From: Rhodococcus rhodnii
GTDB taxonomy: Bacteria; Actinomycetota; Actinomycetes; Mycobacteriales; Pseudonocardiaceae
Length of the DNA: 64,000 bases
NCBI GenBank assembly: GCA_000720375.1
Contig: JOAA01000001.1
Location: 596,907-660,906 of the forward strand
Direction: 5' to 3'
Part shown: piece by piece, positions 27,052 to 36,470 of the stretch
Position numbering within the stretch: the stretch's first letter is position 1
How the letters are laid out: every line of letters begins with the position of its first letter
Notes under the pieces: model-generated
Told to the model about the DNA's origin: nothing
The model's input: the letters and a program-made list of their open reading frames with translations, nothing else
The model's database searches: none
Position numbers and translations under genes: made by a program

Positions 27052-29034
27052 ATGTATAGCAGAGTGCTCGTCACCAGTCTCCTGATCGCGGCCGGGCTCA
27101 GCGCCCCGGCCGCGTCCGCAGCCGTCACCCCAGGCGATGGGCTTGCCCTGACGCCGCCCATGGGCTTCAACAACTGGAACTCGACCCACTGCCGAGCCGA
27201 CTTCAACGAGGCGATGGTCAAAGGCATCGCCGACATCTTCGTAGCCAAGGGCCTTCGCGAGGCCGGCTACCAGTACGTCAATCTGGACGACTGCTGGGCA
27301 CTGCCGCAGCGCGGCCCCGACGGCAACCTCGTCCCCGACCCGGTCCGGTTTCCCAACGGCATCAAACACGTCGCCGACTACGTGCACGACCGAGGCCTGA
27401 AGTTCGGCATCTACACCAGCGCGGGCACCAAGACCTGCAACTCAGCGGGCTTCCCGGGCGGTCTGGGCTTCGAGCAGCAGGACGCCAACCTGTTCGCGTC
27501 GTGGGGCGTGGACTACCTGAAGTACGACAACTGCAACAACCAAGGCGTCGACGCTCGCCTGCGCTACACGACCATGCGCGACGCCCTGCGCAGGACCGGC
27601 AGGCCGATCGTGTTCTCCATCTGCGAGTGGGGCCAGAACAGGCCGTGGGAATGGGCCGCCGACGTCGGGCATCTGTGGCGGACAACCGGCGACATCAGCG
27701 ACAACTACAGCAGCATGCTGAACATCGCCAAGCGCAACTGGACCCTCGCGGACTACGCCGGACCAGGGCATTGGAACGACCCGGACATGCTCGAAGTCGG
27801 CAACGGCGGGATGACCGATACGGAGTACCGGTCGCACTTCGGGCTGTGGGCGATCATGGCCGCGCCCTTGCTGATCGGCGCCGACCTGCGCAAGGTCAGC
27901 CCGGCGACGTTCGACATCCTCGGCAACCGCGAAGCGATCGCGGTCGACCAGGACCCCCTTGGCGTCCAAGGGAAGCTGACGAAATCTGTCGGCGGCCTGC
28001 ACGTCTTGGTGAAGCCGTTGAAGAACGGCGACAAAGCGGTGTTGTTGTTCAACGAAGGCGAGACGACCGGGCAGATCTCCACTTCGGCCGCGGAACTCGG
28101 CCTGTCGCGGGCACCAGCGTACCGGTTGCGCGACCTCTGGGCCCACACCGATTCCCACACGGCCGGAACGATTTCCGCGACACTGCCGCCACACGGCAGC
28201 GCGATGTTCCGGGTGAGCATGGACCGTTCGTGGGCGCAGTACCCGCCCGCGGTTCACGCCGGCGCTTCCATCGAGACCGTGTATCCCGGCGCTTTGCCGA
28301 TCGTGACGCCCGGTACTTCGTCGACGGTCACGACTAGCGTCACCAACAACGGCCGGGCTCCGGCGTTGTTCGCCTCTTCGACGTTGAGTGCGCCTTCGGG
28401 CTGGACGGTTCGCGCTGATTCACCGACCTCATCGGTCGTCCTGCGGACAGACCAGTCCTTTACTACAAAGTGGACTGTTGGGGTTCCAGCTGGGCTCGCT
28501 CCTGGCACGTATGTGTTGCAGGGGCAGGCTTCGTACCGGCCGAATGTGACATTGCCCTACACCCTCGAGGTGGTTGTTCCGGGAGCTCCGCCCACGGGGA
28601 CGTCCTTTGCCAGTGACGTCAAGTGGTTGCGCGTGACCAACGGTTTCGGTCCGGTTGAGCTCGACCGGAGCAACGGTGAACGTCGTGCCGGTGACGGCAA
28701 TGTCATCACCATCAACGGGGTTCAGTACGCCAAGGGACTCGGCACGCACGCACCCGGTGTCGTCGAGTATTACGTCGCCGGTCGCTGCACTGCGGTCACC
28801 GCGGACGTCGGCCTTGATGACGAGAAGGGCAACAACGGGACGGCCACGTTCGAAATCTGGGCCGACGGCCGGAAGGTCGCCGACAGTGGAGTGCTGACGA
28901 ACCTGATGCCCGCCAAGCCTTTGCGTGCCGACGTCACCGGAGCCACGCTGGTCCGGCTGATCAGCACGGACGCGGGCGACGGCAACAACAGCGACCACAC
29001 CGACTGGGCCGACGCCCGGCTGATCTGCGACTGA
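27052..29034 (+). CDS. Secreted GH27 alpha-galactosidase with NEW3 and NPCBM domains
   Basis: 660 aa, ATG at 27052 with GTGAGG upstream. Signal peptide about residues 1-24 (ends ASAAV). GH27 barrel: GFNNWNSTHC, nucleophile D159 in YLKYDNC and the acid/base Asp in GHWNDPDMLEVG (about 243-245). A beta domain follows to about residue 390, then an NEW3-type Ig-like domain (about 405-500) and a C-terminal NPCBM galactose-binding-like domain (about 515-660). It hydrolyses terminal alpha-galactosides outside the cell. Operator 26989-27002 suggests induction by galactosides. It is not obviously linked to the sterol genes on either side. Confidence 0.92.
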   Translation: MYSRVLVTSLLIAAGLSAPAASAAVTPGDGLALTPPMGFNNWNSTHCRADFNEAMVKGIADIFVAKGLREAGYQYVNLDDCWALPQRGPDGNLVPDPVRFPNGIKHVADYVHDRGLKFGIYTSAGTKTCNSAGFPGGLGFEQQDANLFASWGVDYLKYDNCNNQGVDARLRYTTMRDALRRTGRPIVFSICEWGQNRPWEWAADVGHLWRTTGDISDNYSSMLNIAKRNWTLADYAGPGHWNDPDMLEVGNGGMTDTEYRSHFGLWAIMAAPLLIGADLRKVSPATFDILGNREAIAVDQDPLGVQGKLTKSVGGLHVLVKPLKNGDKAVLLFNEGETTGQISTSAAELGLSRAPAYRLRDLWAHTDSHTAGTISATLPPHGSAMFRVSMDRSWAQYPPAVHAGASIETVYPGALPIVTPGTSSTVTTSVTNNGRAPALFASSTLSAPSGWTVRADSPTSSVVLRTDQSFTTKWTVGVPAGLAPGTYVLQGQASYRPNVTLPYTLEVVVPGAPPTGTSFASDVKWLRVTNGFGPVELDRSNGERRAGDGNVITINGVQYAKGLGTHAPGVVEYYVAGRCTAVTADVGLDDEKGNNGTATFEIWADGRKVADSGVLTNLMPAKPLRADVTGATLVRLISTDAGDGNNSDHTDWADARLICD

Positions 29035-29056
29035 AAGGCCAGATCCCAGCGACAAA

Positions 29057-29101
29057 CCCCGCCATCGGGGCAACCCCTGTTTTCAAGTGAAGCACAGGGG
29101 T
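29057..29101. terminator. Two small hairpins after the alpha-galactosidase
   Basis: A short CCCC...GGGG hairpin (29057-29070) and an 8-bp stem ACCCCTGT / ACAGGGGT (29073-29080 with 29094-29101) follow the alpha-galactosidase stop and may help terminate its transcript. Confidence 0.4.
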
Positions 29102-29133
29102 CCGACAATTTTCGGGTTCTGCGTCTCGACGAA

Positions 29134-29163
29134 GAAGGGGCAGGCCGCGTGGCCTGCCCCTTC
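29134..29163. terminator. Strong bidirectional terminator
   Basis: A perfect 13-bp stem (GAAGGGGCAGGCC and its complement) with the 4-nt loop GCGT lies between the converging alpha-galactosidase and M14 peptidase genes. It is flanked by CTTCCTCTT on the plus strand. Confidence 0.8.
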
Positions 29164-29178
29164 CTCTTGTCCTACTGA

Positions 29179-31674
29179 TCAGCGGCGGCGGTCCTTGGTG
29201 GCACGCGCCGAGTTGGTGCAGACCTCGCCCACATCCACGGTCTGCCCGCGGTCGGCGTACACGTCAGCGATGCCGACGAGCCGGCCGATCCGGTTGGTGC
29301 AGGTGAGGGTGTAGGCCTCCTTGGTGCCGTAGGTCGGCGGGATCGGGGAGGCGAACTCGATCCGGCCGTTGCCCCAGTCGTCCGGGTTGGCCGGGTCGAC
29401 CTGGTCGTAGTTGACCATCACCGCGGTGTAGTTGCCGGGCGGCGGGTCGAACAGGGTCGCCCGCTCCGACTTCGTGCCGCCTGCCGCCGACGACGTGACC
29501 AGTTCACCGGCCGCGTTGTAGACGTACAGGTCCCAGTCGGTGTCCGTGGAAGCCCATTCCACGACCACGTCGAACCGGCCGTTGTCCACTTCGGGCAGGC
29601 CCTTGATGGTGAACGGCATGCTCTCGGCGACCGGGTTGCCCGGGTACTGGGTGTTCTCCGCGGGCACGCCAGGCGGGTTGGCCAACGGCAACGTCGCCTG
29701 CGGCGGGCCCTGCGGTTCACGGCCGTAGCGACCGGCCACGTACGGCCGGGTGGACGGGTTGACCGACCACGCGAACCGGCCACCGGTCGACGAGAACGTC
29801 GAGTCGAGCGTGTCGGTGACGTAGATCGGCGGCTTGGTCGAGCCGTCCGGCTGCAGCACCGGTGAGGTCGGCGTCTGGAACGTCTTGTGCAGCTTGAGCT
29901 GGTAGCCGCGCGGCGCCGAACCGATCAGCGTCGCGTGCTGTGCCGGGTCGGCCGCACTGCCGAGCATGTCGAGGAACGCCGCCCGGTTGCCGCCCTTGCC
30001 CGCACCGGCTGCCGGTGCCGTGCCGGTGTACTCGGCCACGACAGCGTTCTCGTACGGCGGGTGGAATCCGGCGGTGTTGATCTCGAAGGTGTAGCCGAGG
30101 CCGCCGGTCGACCAGAACGACCAGTCTTCGGTCGTGCCCGTCGTGTCGTAGAGGCCCCACGAAGGAATGCTGCGGTATCCGTTGCGGGACGCCATCTTGT
30201 CACCGAGCGCCTTGAGCACCGGCTCGTCCAGCGGTGCACGGGTGTCGGCGACGCCCGGCGGGCGCAGGATCAGGTTGCCGTAGGTGTGCAGCGTGACGAG
30301 GTTGGTGACCTGACGCTTGGACACGAGTTCACGGATGTTGCGGGTCTCCGGCTCGGAGAACGGCCCGGCGCCGCGGAACGTGTCGCTGTTCCAGTTCGGG
30401 CTGGCGCCGTTGCCGCCCCAGAACGTGGCGTAGTTACGGTTCGGGTCGGTGCCGCGCTCCCGACCGGCCGGATTGGCCTTGCACACACCGGTACGGAACT
30501 GCGGCGGCGAGTCCGCTGCCTGGCAGTTCTTGCGCTTCATCTCGTAGTCGAACCGCGAGAAGTCGCCCTTGGGCTCGGCCTCACGCGAGATGGAGAAGCC
30601 GTCCACGTTGACGACCGGCACGACGATGTTGCGGGTCTTGCCGACCAGCGACTTGATCGCCGGGTCCTTCTGGTAACCGTTGACGAGCTCGTACGCCCAC
30701 TCGATGGCATGCTCGGAAGCTGGCCACTCGCGCGCGTGGTGCACACCCATGGTGAAGTTGACCGGCTTGCCGTCGGCGATGTTGGCCACGTCGGTGGCGA
30801 TCTCCACCCCGAGCACGTCCCGGCCCTCGATGGAGGAGTTGGGCAGGGTGAACGCCTTGACCAGCTTGGGGTTCTTACGCGCCAGCTCCTTGAGTTCGAA
30901 CTCGTACTCGTAGAGGTGCCGGTAGCTGGTACGGCCGGATGGCAGGCCAGAAGCCTGGATCGTGGCGGCGTACTGCCGGTCCCTGGCCGCGTCCTCGCGT
31001 GAGGTCTTCGACAGATCGGGGTTGATCACGGTGGACCGCAACCCACTGTCCCGGAGGGTCTTGCGGTCGGCGTCGTCCGCCAGCACGACCTCGATGCCGG
31101 TCTCGTCACCCTTTTCGGTCACGTCGAGACCCAGCGCGAGGAGCTTGCTCTTGTCCGTGCGCTCCGGCGTTTCCACGCGCACGATCTCCGCACGCTGCGC
31201 CTGCTCGGCGACCCCGGTCGGAGTGCCTTGCGGGGTGAGCGCAAGGAAGTCGACGCCAACAGTGACAGCGCGGGCGGAGCCGGAGTACCGGCACGCCTGC
31301 ACGATCAACTGCTGGTTCTTCTTGACGAAGCTCTCGGCGAGCTCCCGGCTGCGCAATGCCGCCGACGCGGCGACGACCTTCCCGGTCGCCTTGTCGAAAA
31401 CGGCAAGATCCCAGTCACCCTCTGCGCCGTCGCGAGGTGCGAGGCGCGCCTGGATCAGACCGTCGACGGTCGACGTCACTTCGCGTTGGTCGATGCCCGC
31501 CGCACGACGTGACTGCACTGACTCGTAGCACGCGCGGCCCGCCGATCCGTCAGCCCTCATGACGTTGTCGGCGGCAGTTGCGGACGGCACGGTGACTCCG
31601 AAGATCACCAGACCGGACGCCCCCAATGCGATCGCCGTGCGTAACGCCACCGGCGATCTGCGTCTTGGCCCCAT
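29179..31674 (-). CDS. Secreted M14 zinc carboxypeptidase
   Basis: 831 aa, ATG at 31674. A signal peptide ends near residue 34 (ATAAD). The M14 domain spans about residues 250-600: zinc motif H313-A-R-E316 in GVHHAREW, GTDPNRNYATFWG for substrate binding, LVTLHTYGNLILRPP with the third zinc His and catalytic Glu in YTFEINTAGFHPPY. The C-terminal 200 residues contain a beta-rich domain (VEWASTDTDWDLYVYNAAG), like bacterial pre-peptidase or P-type domains. An N-terminal propeptide of about 200 residues is likely. It probably releases C-terminal amino acids from extracellular peptides. A polylysine-related role can be imagined only from proximity to the synthetase. Confidence 0.88.
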   Translation of the reverse strand: MGPRRRSPVALRTAIALGASGLVIFGVTVPSATAADNVMRADGSAGRACYESVQSRRAAGIDQREVTSTVDGLIQARLAPRDGAEGDWDLAVFDKATGKVVAASAALRSRELAESFVKKNQQLIVQACRYSGSARAVTVGVDFLALTPQGTPTGVAEQAQRAEIVRVETPERTDKSKLLALGLDVTEKGDETGIEVVLADDADRKTLRDSGLRSTVINPDLSKTSREDAARDRQYAATIQASGLPSGRTSYRHLYEYEFELKELARKNPKLVKAFTLPNSSIEGRDVLGVEIATDVANIADGKPVNFTMGVHHAREWPASEHAIEWAYELVNGYQKDPAIKSLVGKTRNIVVPVVNVDGFSISREAEPKGDFSRFDYEMKRKNCQAADSPPQFRTGVCKANPAGRERGTDPNRNYATFWGGNGASPNWNSDTFRGAGPFSEPETRNIRELVSKRQVTNLVTLHTYGNLILRPPGVADTRAPLDEPVLKALGDKMASRNGYRSIPSWGLYDTTGTTEDWSFWSTGGLGYTFEINTAGFHPPYENAVVAEYTGTAPAAGAGKGGNRAAFLDMLGSAADPAQHATLIGSAPRGYQLKLHKTFQTPTSPVLQPDGSTKPPIYVTDTLDSTFSSTGGRFAWSVNPSTRPYVAGRYGREPQGPPQATLPLANPPGVPAENTQYPGNPVAESMPFTIKGLPEVDNGRFDVVVEWASTDTDWDLYVYNAAGELVTSSAAGGTKSERATLFDPPPGNYTAVMVNYDQVDPANPDDWGNGRIEFASPIPPTYGTKEAYTLTCTNRIGRLVGIADVYADRGQTVDVGEVCTNSARATKDRRR

Positions 31675-31865
31675 AGACTTCTGCCCTTCTCGCCTGTTCG
31701 ACCAGCTAACCGACCGACCCTAAGTCACGTGACAGCGTTGCTGCGGGGGCCAAAAGTAGGCACTACCTAAAGTGGCAAGAAGTGGCATTTCGGTGGCACA
31801 CAGTCGGACGGCAGGCGGCGGCGCTAGAGTTCTCCCGCAAGGCGGTCACTGTCGTGCCGCCGCGC

Positions 31866-31909
31866 GATCCACGCCTGCCTGGTCAACGCGGGAGAACCCG
31901 GCAGGCGTG
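31866..31909. terminator. Terminator hairpin downstream of membrane gene
   Basis: A perfect 12-bp inverted repeat (TCCACGCCTGCC / GGCAGGCGTGGA) with a 20-nt loop lies 6 bp beyond the stop of the minus-strand membrane protein gene. Confidence 0.65.
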
Positions 31910-31914
31910 GACGA

Positions 31915-32670
31915 CTAACGGAGCCGGTCCACCATCACCCAGATGAACGCGACCGCGGCCGCGATGGCACCGAGGCCGCAGAAAAGAACCACCATGCTCA
32001 GGCCGCCGATCGCGCCTTCGGACAGCTGCTGGACGCCTTCGACGTAGTGCGGGGACAGCGAATCGGTCTGTTCGTCGTTGGTGATCATCGTGTCGATCGC
32101 CCACCACGTCAGCCAGCCGAGTCCGACCGCGGCGACCGGTGTCGCCCACGGCAGGACGTCGTCCACCCACCCGACGCCGAAATCGACCCTGCGTGCCTCC
32201 GGGCAGCGGCTGTTGAGCGTTTCCGCGAGCTGCCTGGCATCACGGGTCAGGCCGGTGAAGATCAGCCGAGAACCGCCGTGAAAGCTGACCGCACAACTGA
32301 AATCCCAGCCGTACCGGCGATTGCCGCCCTTCTCTCGCGGGTCCAGCCCGTAGACCACGTCCCACGCCCAGCTGCGCCGCCGTCCCCAACGGACATGCGC
32401 GAAGCCACGTTCGTAGACCTCGTACGACTCGGCGAACCCGCCGTAGAGCGCCTTGGCCAGTTGGAAAAGCGCGACCGGCAGCACCACGATCACCGGGATC
32501 AGCAGGAACGCGCCCACTCGGCCGAAGCCCGGTCCCACGATGGAGAACACGATCAGCACCGCGAACACACCGGCCGGCACAGCCGCGGCGAGCAGGTAGA
32601 TCAAGGCGGCGAGCCAACGCCGCCCGTTGGCGACCGGATGGACGCTGACGAGTCCGCCAAGTGGCTGCAC
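31915..32670 (-). CDS. Hypothetical four-helix membrane protein
   Basis: 251 aa, GTG at 32670. Two helices lie near the N-terminus (about residues 18-48 and 53-75) and two near the C-terminus (about 172-195 and 222-246). Between them is a cytoplasmic domain with WGRRRSWAWDVVYGLDPREKG that resembles DUF6585-like PH-type folds only loosely. It lies 42 bp after fadA6 on the same strand, but a hairpin separates them. No function can be assigned. Confidence 0.65.
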   Translation of the reverse strand: MQPLGGLVSVHPVANGRRWLAALIYLLAAAVPAGVFAVLIVFSIVGPGFGRVGAFLLIPVIVVLPVALFQLAKALYGGFAESYEVYERGFAHVRWGRRRSWAWDVVYGLDPREKGGNRRYGWDFSCAVSFHGGSRLIFTGLTRDARQLAETLNSRCPEARRVDFGVGWVDDVLPWATPVAAVGLGWLTWWAIDTMITNDEQTDSLSPHYVEGVQQLSEGAIGGLSMVVLFCGLGAIAAAVAFIWVMVDRLR

Positions 32671-32680
32671 GATAAACAGT

Positions 32681-32713
32681 AAACTGGTCCACTACGCGGG
32701 CTGTGACCAGTTT
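32681..32713. terminator. Hairpin at the end of the kstR2 operon
   Basis: A perfect 9-bp inverted repeat (AAACTGGTC / GACCAGTTT) touches the fadA6 stop codon. It could end the fadE30-ipdF-kstR2-fadA6 transcript or be an operator for the next gene. Confidence 0.45.
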
Positions 32714-33864
32714 CAGCCGAGCCGTTCGATGATCGTGACGTTCGCCTGGCCACCTCCTTCACACATGGTCTGCAAGCCGAACCGGCCCGACGTGCGCTCC
32801 AGTTCGTGCAGCAACGTGGTGAACAGCCGGGTTCCGGTCGCGCCGATCGGATGGCCGAGTGCGATGGCGCCGCCGTTCACGTTCACCCGGTCGAGATCGA
32901 CCTTGAGTTCCTTGGCCCACGCCAGAACCACGCTCGCGAACGCTTCATTGGCCTCGAACAGGTCGATGTCCGACACGCTCATACCGGCACGTTCCAGTGC
33001 ATGCCGGGTGGCGCGGATGGGCGCGGTCAGCATGTAGATCGGGTCAGCCCCACGAGCGGACATGTGGTGTACGCGAGCACGCGGAGTCAGCTTGTGCCGC
33101 AACACCATCCGTTCCGACGCGACGAGCACGGCACTCGCTCCGTCGGAGATCTGACTCGCCAGCGCAGCGGTCACGCGACCGTCCGGGCGTAAGGGCGCGA
33201 GTTTGGCCATCTTGGCCAGATCGGTGTCCCTGCGCGGACCTTCGTCGTACTCGACGCCGTCCAGTGGCACGATCTCGCGCGTGAAGCGCCCGGAATCCTG
33301 TGCCTCGACGGCTTTGCGGTGACTGGCGAGGGCGAACTCCTCCATCTCGGCCCTGGACAGATCCCACCGGGTGGCGATCATGTCCGCCGACCGGAACTGG
33401 GAGATCTCCTCCGAGCCGTATCTGTGGTCCCAGCCCTGCGAGCCGTGCATCGGCGTCGGGAACCCGAACTGCTCGCCGACCACCATGGCCGAGCCGATCG
33501 GGATCTGGCTCATGTTCTGCACGCCACCGGCCACGACCAGGTCCGAGCCGCTCATCACCGCCTGCGCGGCGAAGTGCAGCGCCTGTTGGCTCGAACCGCA
33601 CTGCCGGTCCACCGTCACGCCGGGGACCTCCTCGGGGAATCCCGCGGCCAGCCACGCGGTCCGCGCGATGTCCCCGGCCTGCGGGCCGAGGGTGTCCACG
33701 CAGCCGAAGATCACGTCGTCCACCTCGCCCGGGTCGACCGGGCTGTCGGTGAACAGCGCTTTGATCACGTGCGCCCCCAGGTCGGCCGGGTGCACGCCGG
33801 ACAGCGCACCGCCACGCCGCCCGACCGGAGTGCGTACGGCATCGATGATGTACGCCTCGGACAC
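32713..33864 (-). CDS. fadA6: Thiolase FadA6 of steroid ring catabolism
   Basis: 383 aa, GTG at 33864 with GGGAG upstream. Thiolase motifs: nucleophile Cys in [28 protein letters not shown] with the active-site His, and the final Cys in LQTMCEGGGQA. Position after kstR2 matches Rv3556c. FadA6 is thought to thiolyse the MOODA-CoA-type intermediate that remains after ring C opening. It is the last gene of the minus-strand operon. Confidence 0.9.
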   Translation of the reverse strand: MSEAYIIDAVRTPVGRRGGALSGVHPADLGAHVIKALFTDSPVDPGEVDDVIFGCVDTLGPQAGDIARTAWLAAGFPEEVPGVTVDRQCGSSQQALHFAAQAVMSGSDLVVAGGVQNMSQIPIGSAMVVGEQFGFPTPMHGSQGWDHRYGSEEISQFRSADMIATRWDLSRAEMEEFALASHRKAVEAQDSGRFTREIVPLDGVEYDEGPRRDTDLAKMAKLAPLRPDGRVTAALASQISDGASAVLVASERMVLRHKLTPRARVHHMSARGADPIYMLTAPIRATRHALERAGMSVSDIDLFEANEAFASVVLAWAKELKVDLDRVNVNGGAIALGHPIGATGTRLFTTLLHELERTSGRFGLQTMCEGGGQANVTIIERLG

Positions 33865-33878
33865 GGATGTTTCTCCCT

Positions 33879-34505
33879 TCAGGGCCGGCGAACTGGCCGG
33901 CGGCGGGTCGAGATGCCGTCGAGCAGGATGCCGAGGTACTGCTCCGCCACGTCCTGCGCGGAAAGCTGGCCGCCTGGCCGGTACCAGTGCACGGCCACCC
34001 ACACGGTGTCCCTGATGAACCGGTACACCAGCTCGACGTCGAGGTCCGGCCGGAACGCCCCGGCCCGCACGCCTTCCTCGAGCACGCCGACCCAGATCTT
34101 GCGGAACTCCACGCCACGCTCGGCGATGTAGCCGAACCGTTCGAACGTCGCCAGGTACTTGGCGTCGTTCTGGTAGATCGCGACCGCCGCGTGCTGCTTG
34201 TCGATGCTCTCCAGCGAGGCGACCACGATCGCCTCGAGCGTCGCCTTCGGCGGCATGCCGGACTCGACGAGTTGGCGGTACCGGCCGAACAGCTCGTCGA
34301 GAAAGCCGGTCAGTATCTCGTCCACCATGGACTCCTTGGAGTCGAAGTGGTGGTACAGACTGCCCGACAGGATGCCCGCGGCGTCCGCGATGTCCCGCAC
34401 GGTGGTCGCGCGGAACCCGCGCTCGGCGAACATCTCGGCGGCCAGCCGCAACAGCTCGGCGCGACGCGCTGACACACCGACCGGCGCCCCTGACTCCTTC
34501 TTCAC
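33879..34505 (-). CDS. kstR2: KstR2, TetR-family repressor of the HIP (ring C/D) regulon
   Basis: 208 aa, GTG at 34505. The N-terminal TetR helix-turn-helix (TVRDIADAAGILSGSLYHHF) closely resembles mycobacterial KstR2, and the DGISTRRRP tail fits too. KstR2 represses HIP-catabolic genes and is released by HIP-CoA. It sits in its own regulon between ipdF and fadA6, as in Rv3557c. Matching boxes lie at 36444 and 54674, with a weaker one at 18193, so it probably controls three distant transcription units in this window. Confidence 0.92.
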   Translation of the reverse strand: MKKESGAPVGVSARRAELLRLAAEMFAERGFRATTVRDIADAAGILSGSLYHHFDSKESMVDEILTGFLDELFGRYRQLVESGMPPKATLEAIVVASLESIDKQHAAVAIYQNDAKYLATFERFGYIAERGVEFRKIWVGVLEEGVRAGAFRPDLDVELVYRFIRDTVWVAVHWYRPGGQLSAQDVAEQYLGILLDGISTRRRPVRRP

Positions 34506-34518
34506 CTGCTACTCCTCA

Positions 34519-35289
34519 TCAAGGGTGTTGACTGCTCACCGACACCACCTCGCCGGTCATGTACGAGGCAAGGTCGCTGGCCAGGAACACCATCACATTC
34601 GCGACCTCCCACGGCTGCGCGGCACGCCCGAAAGCCTCCCGCTCGGCCAGTTCGGTCAGCAGTTCCTCGCTGGTCACCTTGGCGAGGAACGGATGCGCGG
34701 CCAGGCTCGGCGCCACCGCGTTGACTCTGATCCCGTACTCGGCCGCGTCCATCGCCGCACATCTGGTGAACGCCATGACGCCGGCTTTGGCCGCGGCGTA
34801 GTGCGCCTGGCCGCGCTGCGCTCGCCAGCCGACCACCGAGGCGTTGTTGACGATGGCGCCACCGTCGCCTTGCTCCACCATCTGCTTCAACGCCGCCCGT
34901 GTGCACCGGAAGGTGCCGTTCAGCGTCACGTCCAGCACCCTGGCCCATTCGTCGTCGGTCATGTCCAGCACGGACTTCGTGCCGCCGAGACCGGCGTTGT
35001 TGATCATCACGTCGATCCGGCCGAAGGTGTTCGCCGTGCCGTGCACCAACGCCTGCACCTGGTCCTCGTCGGTCACATCGCACGTCAGCGCGGCGACCCG
35101 GCCGTCGTGCTCGGCTTTCAGCGCGTCCAGTGTCTCGGCCAGCCTGCGCTCGTGGTGGTCGCTGATCACCACGGACGCGCCTTCTTCGAGGCAGCGTCGT
35201 GCGGTGGCCGAGCCGATCCCGGTGCCGGCGGCCGCCGTCACCACGACTGTCTTGCCTTCGAGAAGGTTGTGCCCCTCGGGGTAGTTCAT
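34519..35289 (-). CDS. ipdF: IpdF-type short-chain dehydrogenase
   Basis: 256 aa, ATG at 35289, overlapping the fadE30 stop by 4 bp. SDR motifs: TAAAGTGIGSATAR, NNAGLGG, Ser in VNNASVVGW and the short tail SSQHP. The active-site Tyr lies in HYAAAKAG. The order fadE30-ipdF-kstR2 equals Rv3560c-Rv3559c-(Rv3558)-Rv3557c. IpdF oxidises the 5-hydroxyl of the HIP-derived CoA thioester (literature recalled). Confidence 0.88.
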   Translation of the reverse strand: MNYPEGHNLLEGKTVVVTAAAGTGIGSATARRCLEEGASVVISDHHERRLAETLDALKAEHDGRVAALTCDVTDEDQVQALVHGTANTFGRIDVMINNAGLGGTKSVLDMTDDEWARVLDVTLNGTFRCTRAALKQMVEQGDGGAIVNNASVVGWRAQRGQAHYAAAKAGVMAFTRCAAMDAAEYGIRVNAVAPSLAAHPFLAKVTSEELLTELAEREAFGRAAQPWEVANVMVFLASDLASYMTGEVVSVSSQHP

Positions 35290-36431
35290 GCGCGAGGTTC
35301 CTTCGGCAAGCCGAGCACGCGCTCGGCGATGATGGTGCGTTGGATCTCGTCCGAGCCGCCGTAAATGGTGTCCGCGCGGCTGAACAAGTACAACCGCTGC
35401 CACTCGTCGAGGTCACCGTCCACCGCGACCATCGACTCGGGGCCGCGGACCTGCATCGCGAGCTCGCCCAGCTCACGGTGCCACCGCGCCCACACCAGCT
35501 TCGACACCGACGCCTCGTAGCCGGGATCCTTGCGCGACAACGTCCGCAAGGCGTGCGCCCGCATCACCTCGAGACCGATCCACGACCGGGTCAGGCGCTC
35601 CCTGATAACCGGGTCATCGATTGCTCCGTTCCGCTTGGCCAGATCGATCAAGGCGTCCAGTTCCCGCCGGAAACCGACCTGTTGTCCCAATGTCGCCACG
35701 CCACGCTCGAAGGCGAGCGTCGCCATAGCCACCCGCCAGCCGTCGCCCACCTCGCCGACGACCATGTCCTTCGAAGTTCTCGCGTTGTCGAAGAAGACCT
35801 CGTTGAACTCCGACGTCCCGGTGAGCTGCCGGATCGGCCGGACCTGCACACCAGGCTGACGCATCGGCACCAGCAGGTACGACAGGCCTTCCCGCCTGCG
35901 CGACCCGGGTTCGGTCCGGGCCAGCACGAAACACCAGTCCGCCTCGTGCGCCAACGACGTCCACACCTTCTGACCGGTGATCACCCAGTCGTCGCCGTCC
36001 ACTGTGGCCGTTGTGGACACCGACGCCAGGTCGGATCCGGCACCCGGCTCGGAGTACCCCTGACACCAGAGTTCTTCGACGGCAAGGATCTTCGGCAGGA
36101 ACCGGGCTTGTTGCTCCGGCGTGCCGAATGCGATCAACGTCGGGCCGAGCAGCTCCTCTCCGATGTGGTTCACGCGGGCAGGCGCGTTGGCCGCCGCGTA
36201 TTCCTCGTGGAAGATCACTTGTTCTTGCGTGCTCGCACCACGGCCACCGTGCTCCACCGGCCAGCCAAGGCAACTCCAGCCCGCCTTCGCCAGTTCGCGG
36301 TCCCACTCCCGGCGCGCCTCGTACTGCTCGTGCTCCCGGCCGGGACCACCGACACCACGCAGTTTCGCGAACTCGCCGCGCAGATTGTCCGCGAGCCAGG
36401 CGCGCAGCTGTTGACGGAAGTCGCCGTTCAC
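35286..36431 (-). CDS. fadE30: Acyl-CoA dehydrogenase FadE30
   Basis: 381 aa, GTG at 36431 (MNGDF-type N-terminus). Acyl-CoA dehydrogenase fold with GYSEPGAGSDLASV for flavin contact, VTGTSEFNEVFFDNAR and the terminal YGGSDEIQRTIIAERVLGLP. FadE30 dehydrogenates the HIP-CoA-derived propionyl side chain at ring D. It is first in the minus-strand operon and divergent from fadD3; the KstR2 box lies 13 bp upstream of the start codon. Confidence 0.9.
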   Translation of the reverse strand: MNGDFRQQLRAWLADNLRGEFAKLRGVGGPGREHEQYEARREWDRELAKAGWSCLGWPVEHGGRGASTQEQVIFHEEYAAANAPARVNHIGEELLGPTLIAFGTPEQQARFLPKILAVEELWCQGYSEPGAGSDLASVSTTATVDGDDWVITGQKVWTSLAHEADWCFVLARTEPGSRRREGLSYLLVPMRQPGVQVRPIRQLTGTSEFNEVFFDNARTSKDMVVGEVGDGWRVAMATLAFERGVATLGQQVGFRRELDALIDLAKRNGAIDDPVIRERLTRSWIGLEVMRAHALRTLSRKDPGYEASVSKLVWARWHRELGELAMQVRGPESMVAVDGDLDEWQRLYLFSRADTIYGGSDEIQRTIIAERVLGLPKEPRA

Positions 36432-36443
36432 GTAGGCTAGCCT

Positions 36444-36457
36444 ACCAAGCACTTGCT
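36444..36457. promoter_or_regulatory. KstR2-type box, fadE30/fadD3
   Basis: ACCAAGCACTTGCT matches AnCAAGnnCTTGnT at every defined position. It occupies the 39-bp gap between divergent fadE30 and fadD3. Confidence 0.85.
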
Positions 36458-36470
36458 TGAGGAGGTGAGT

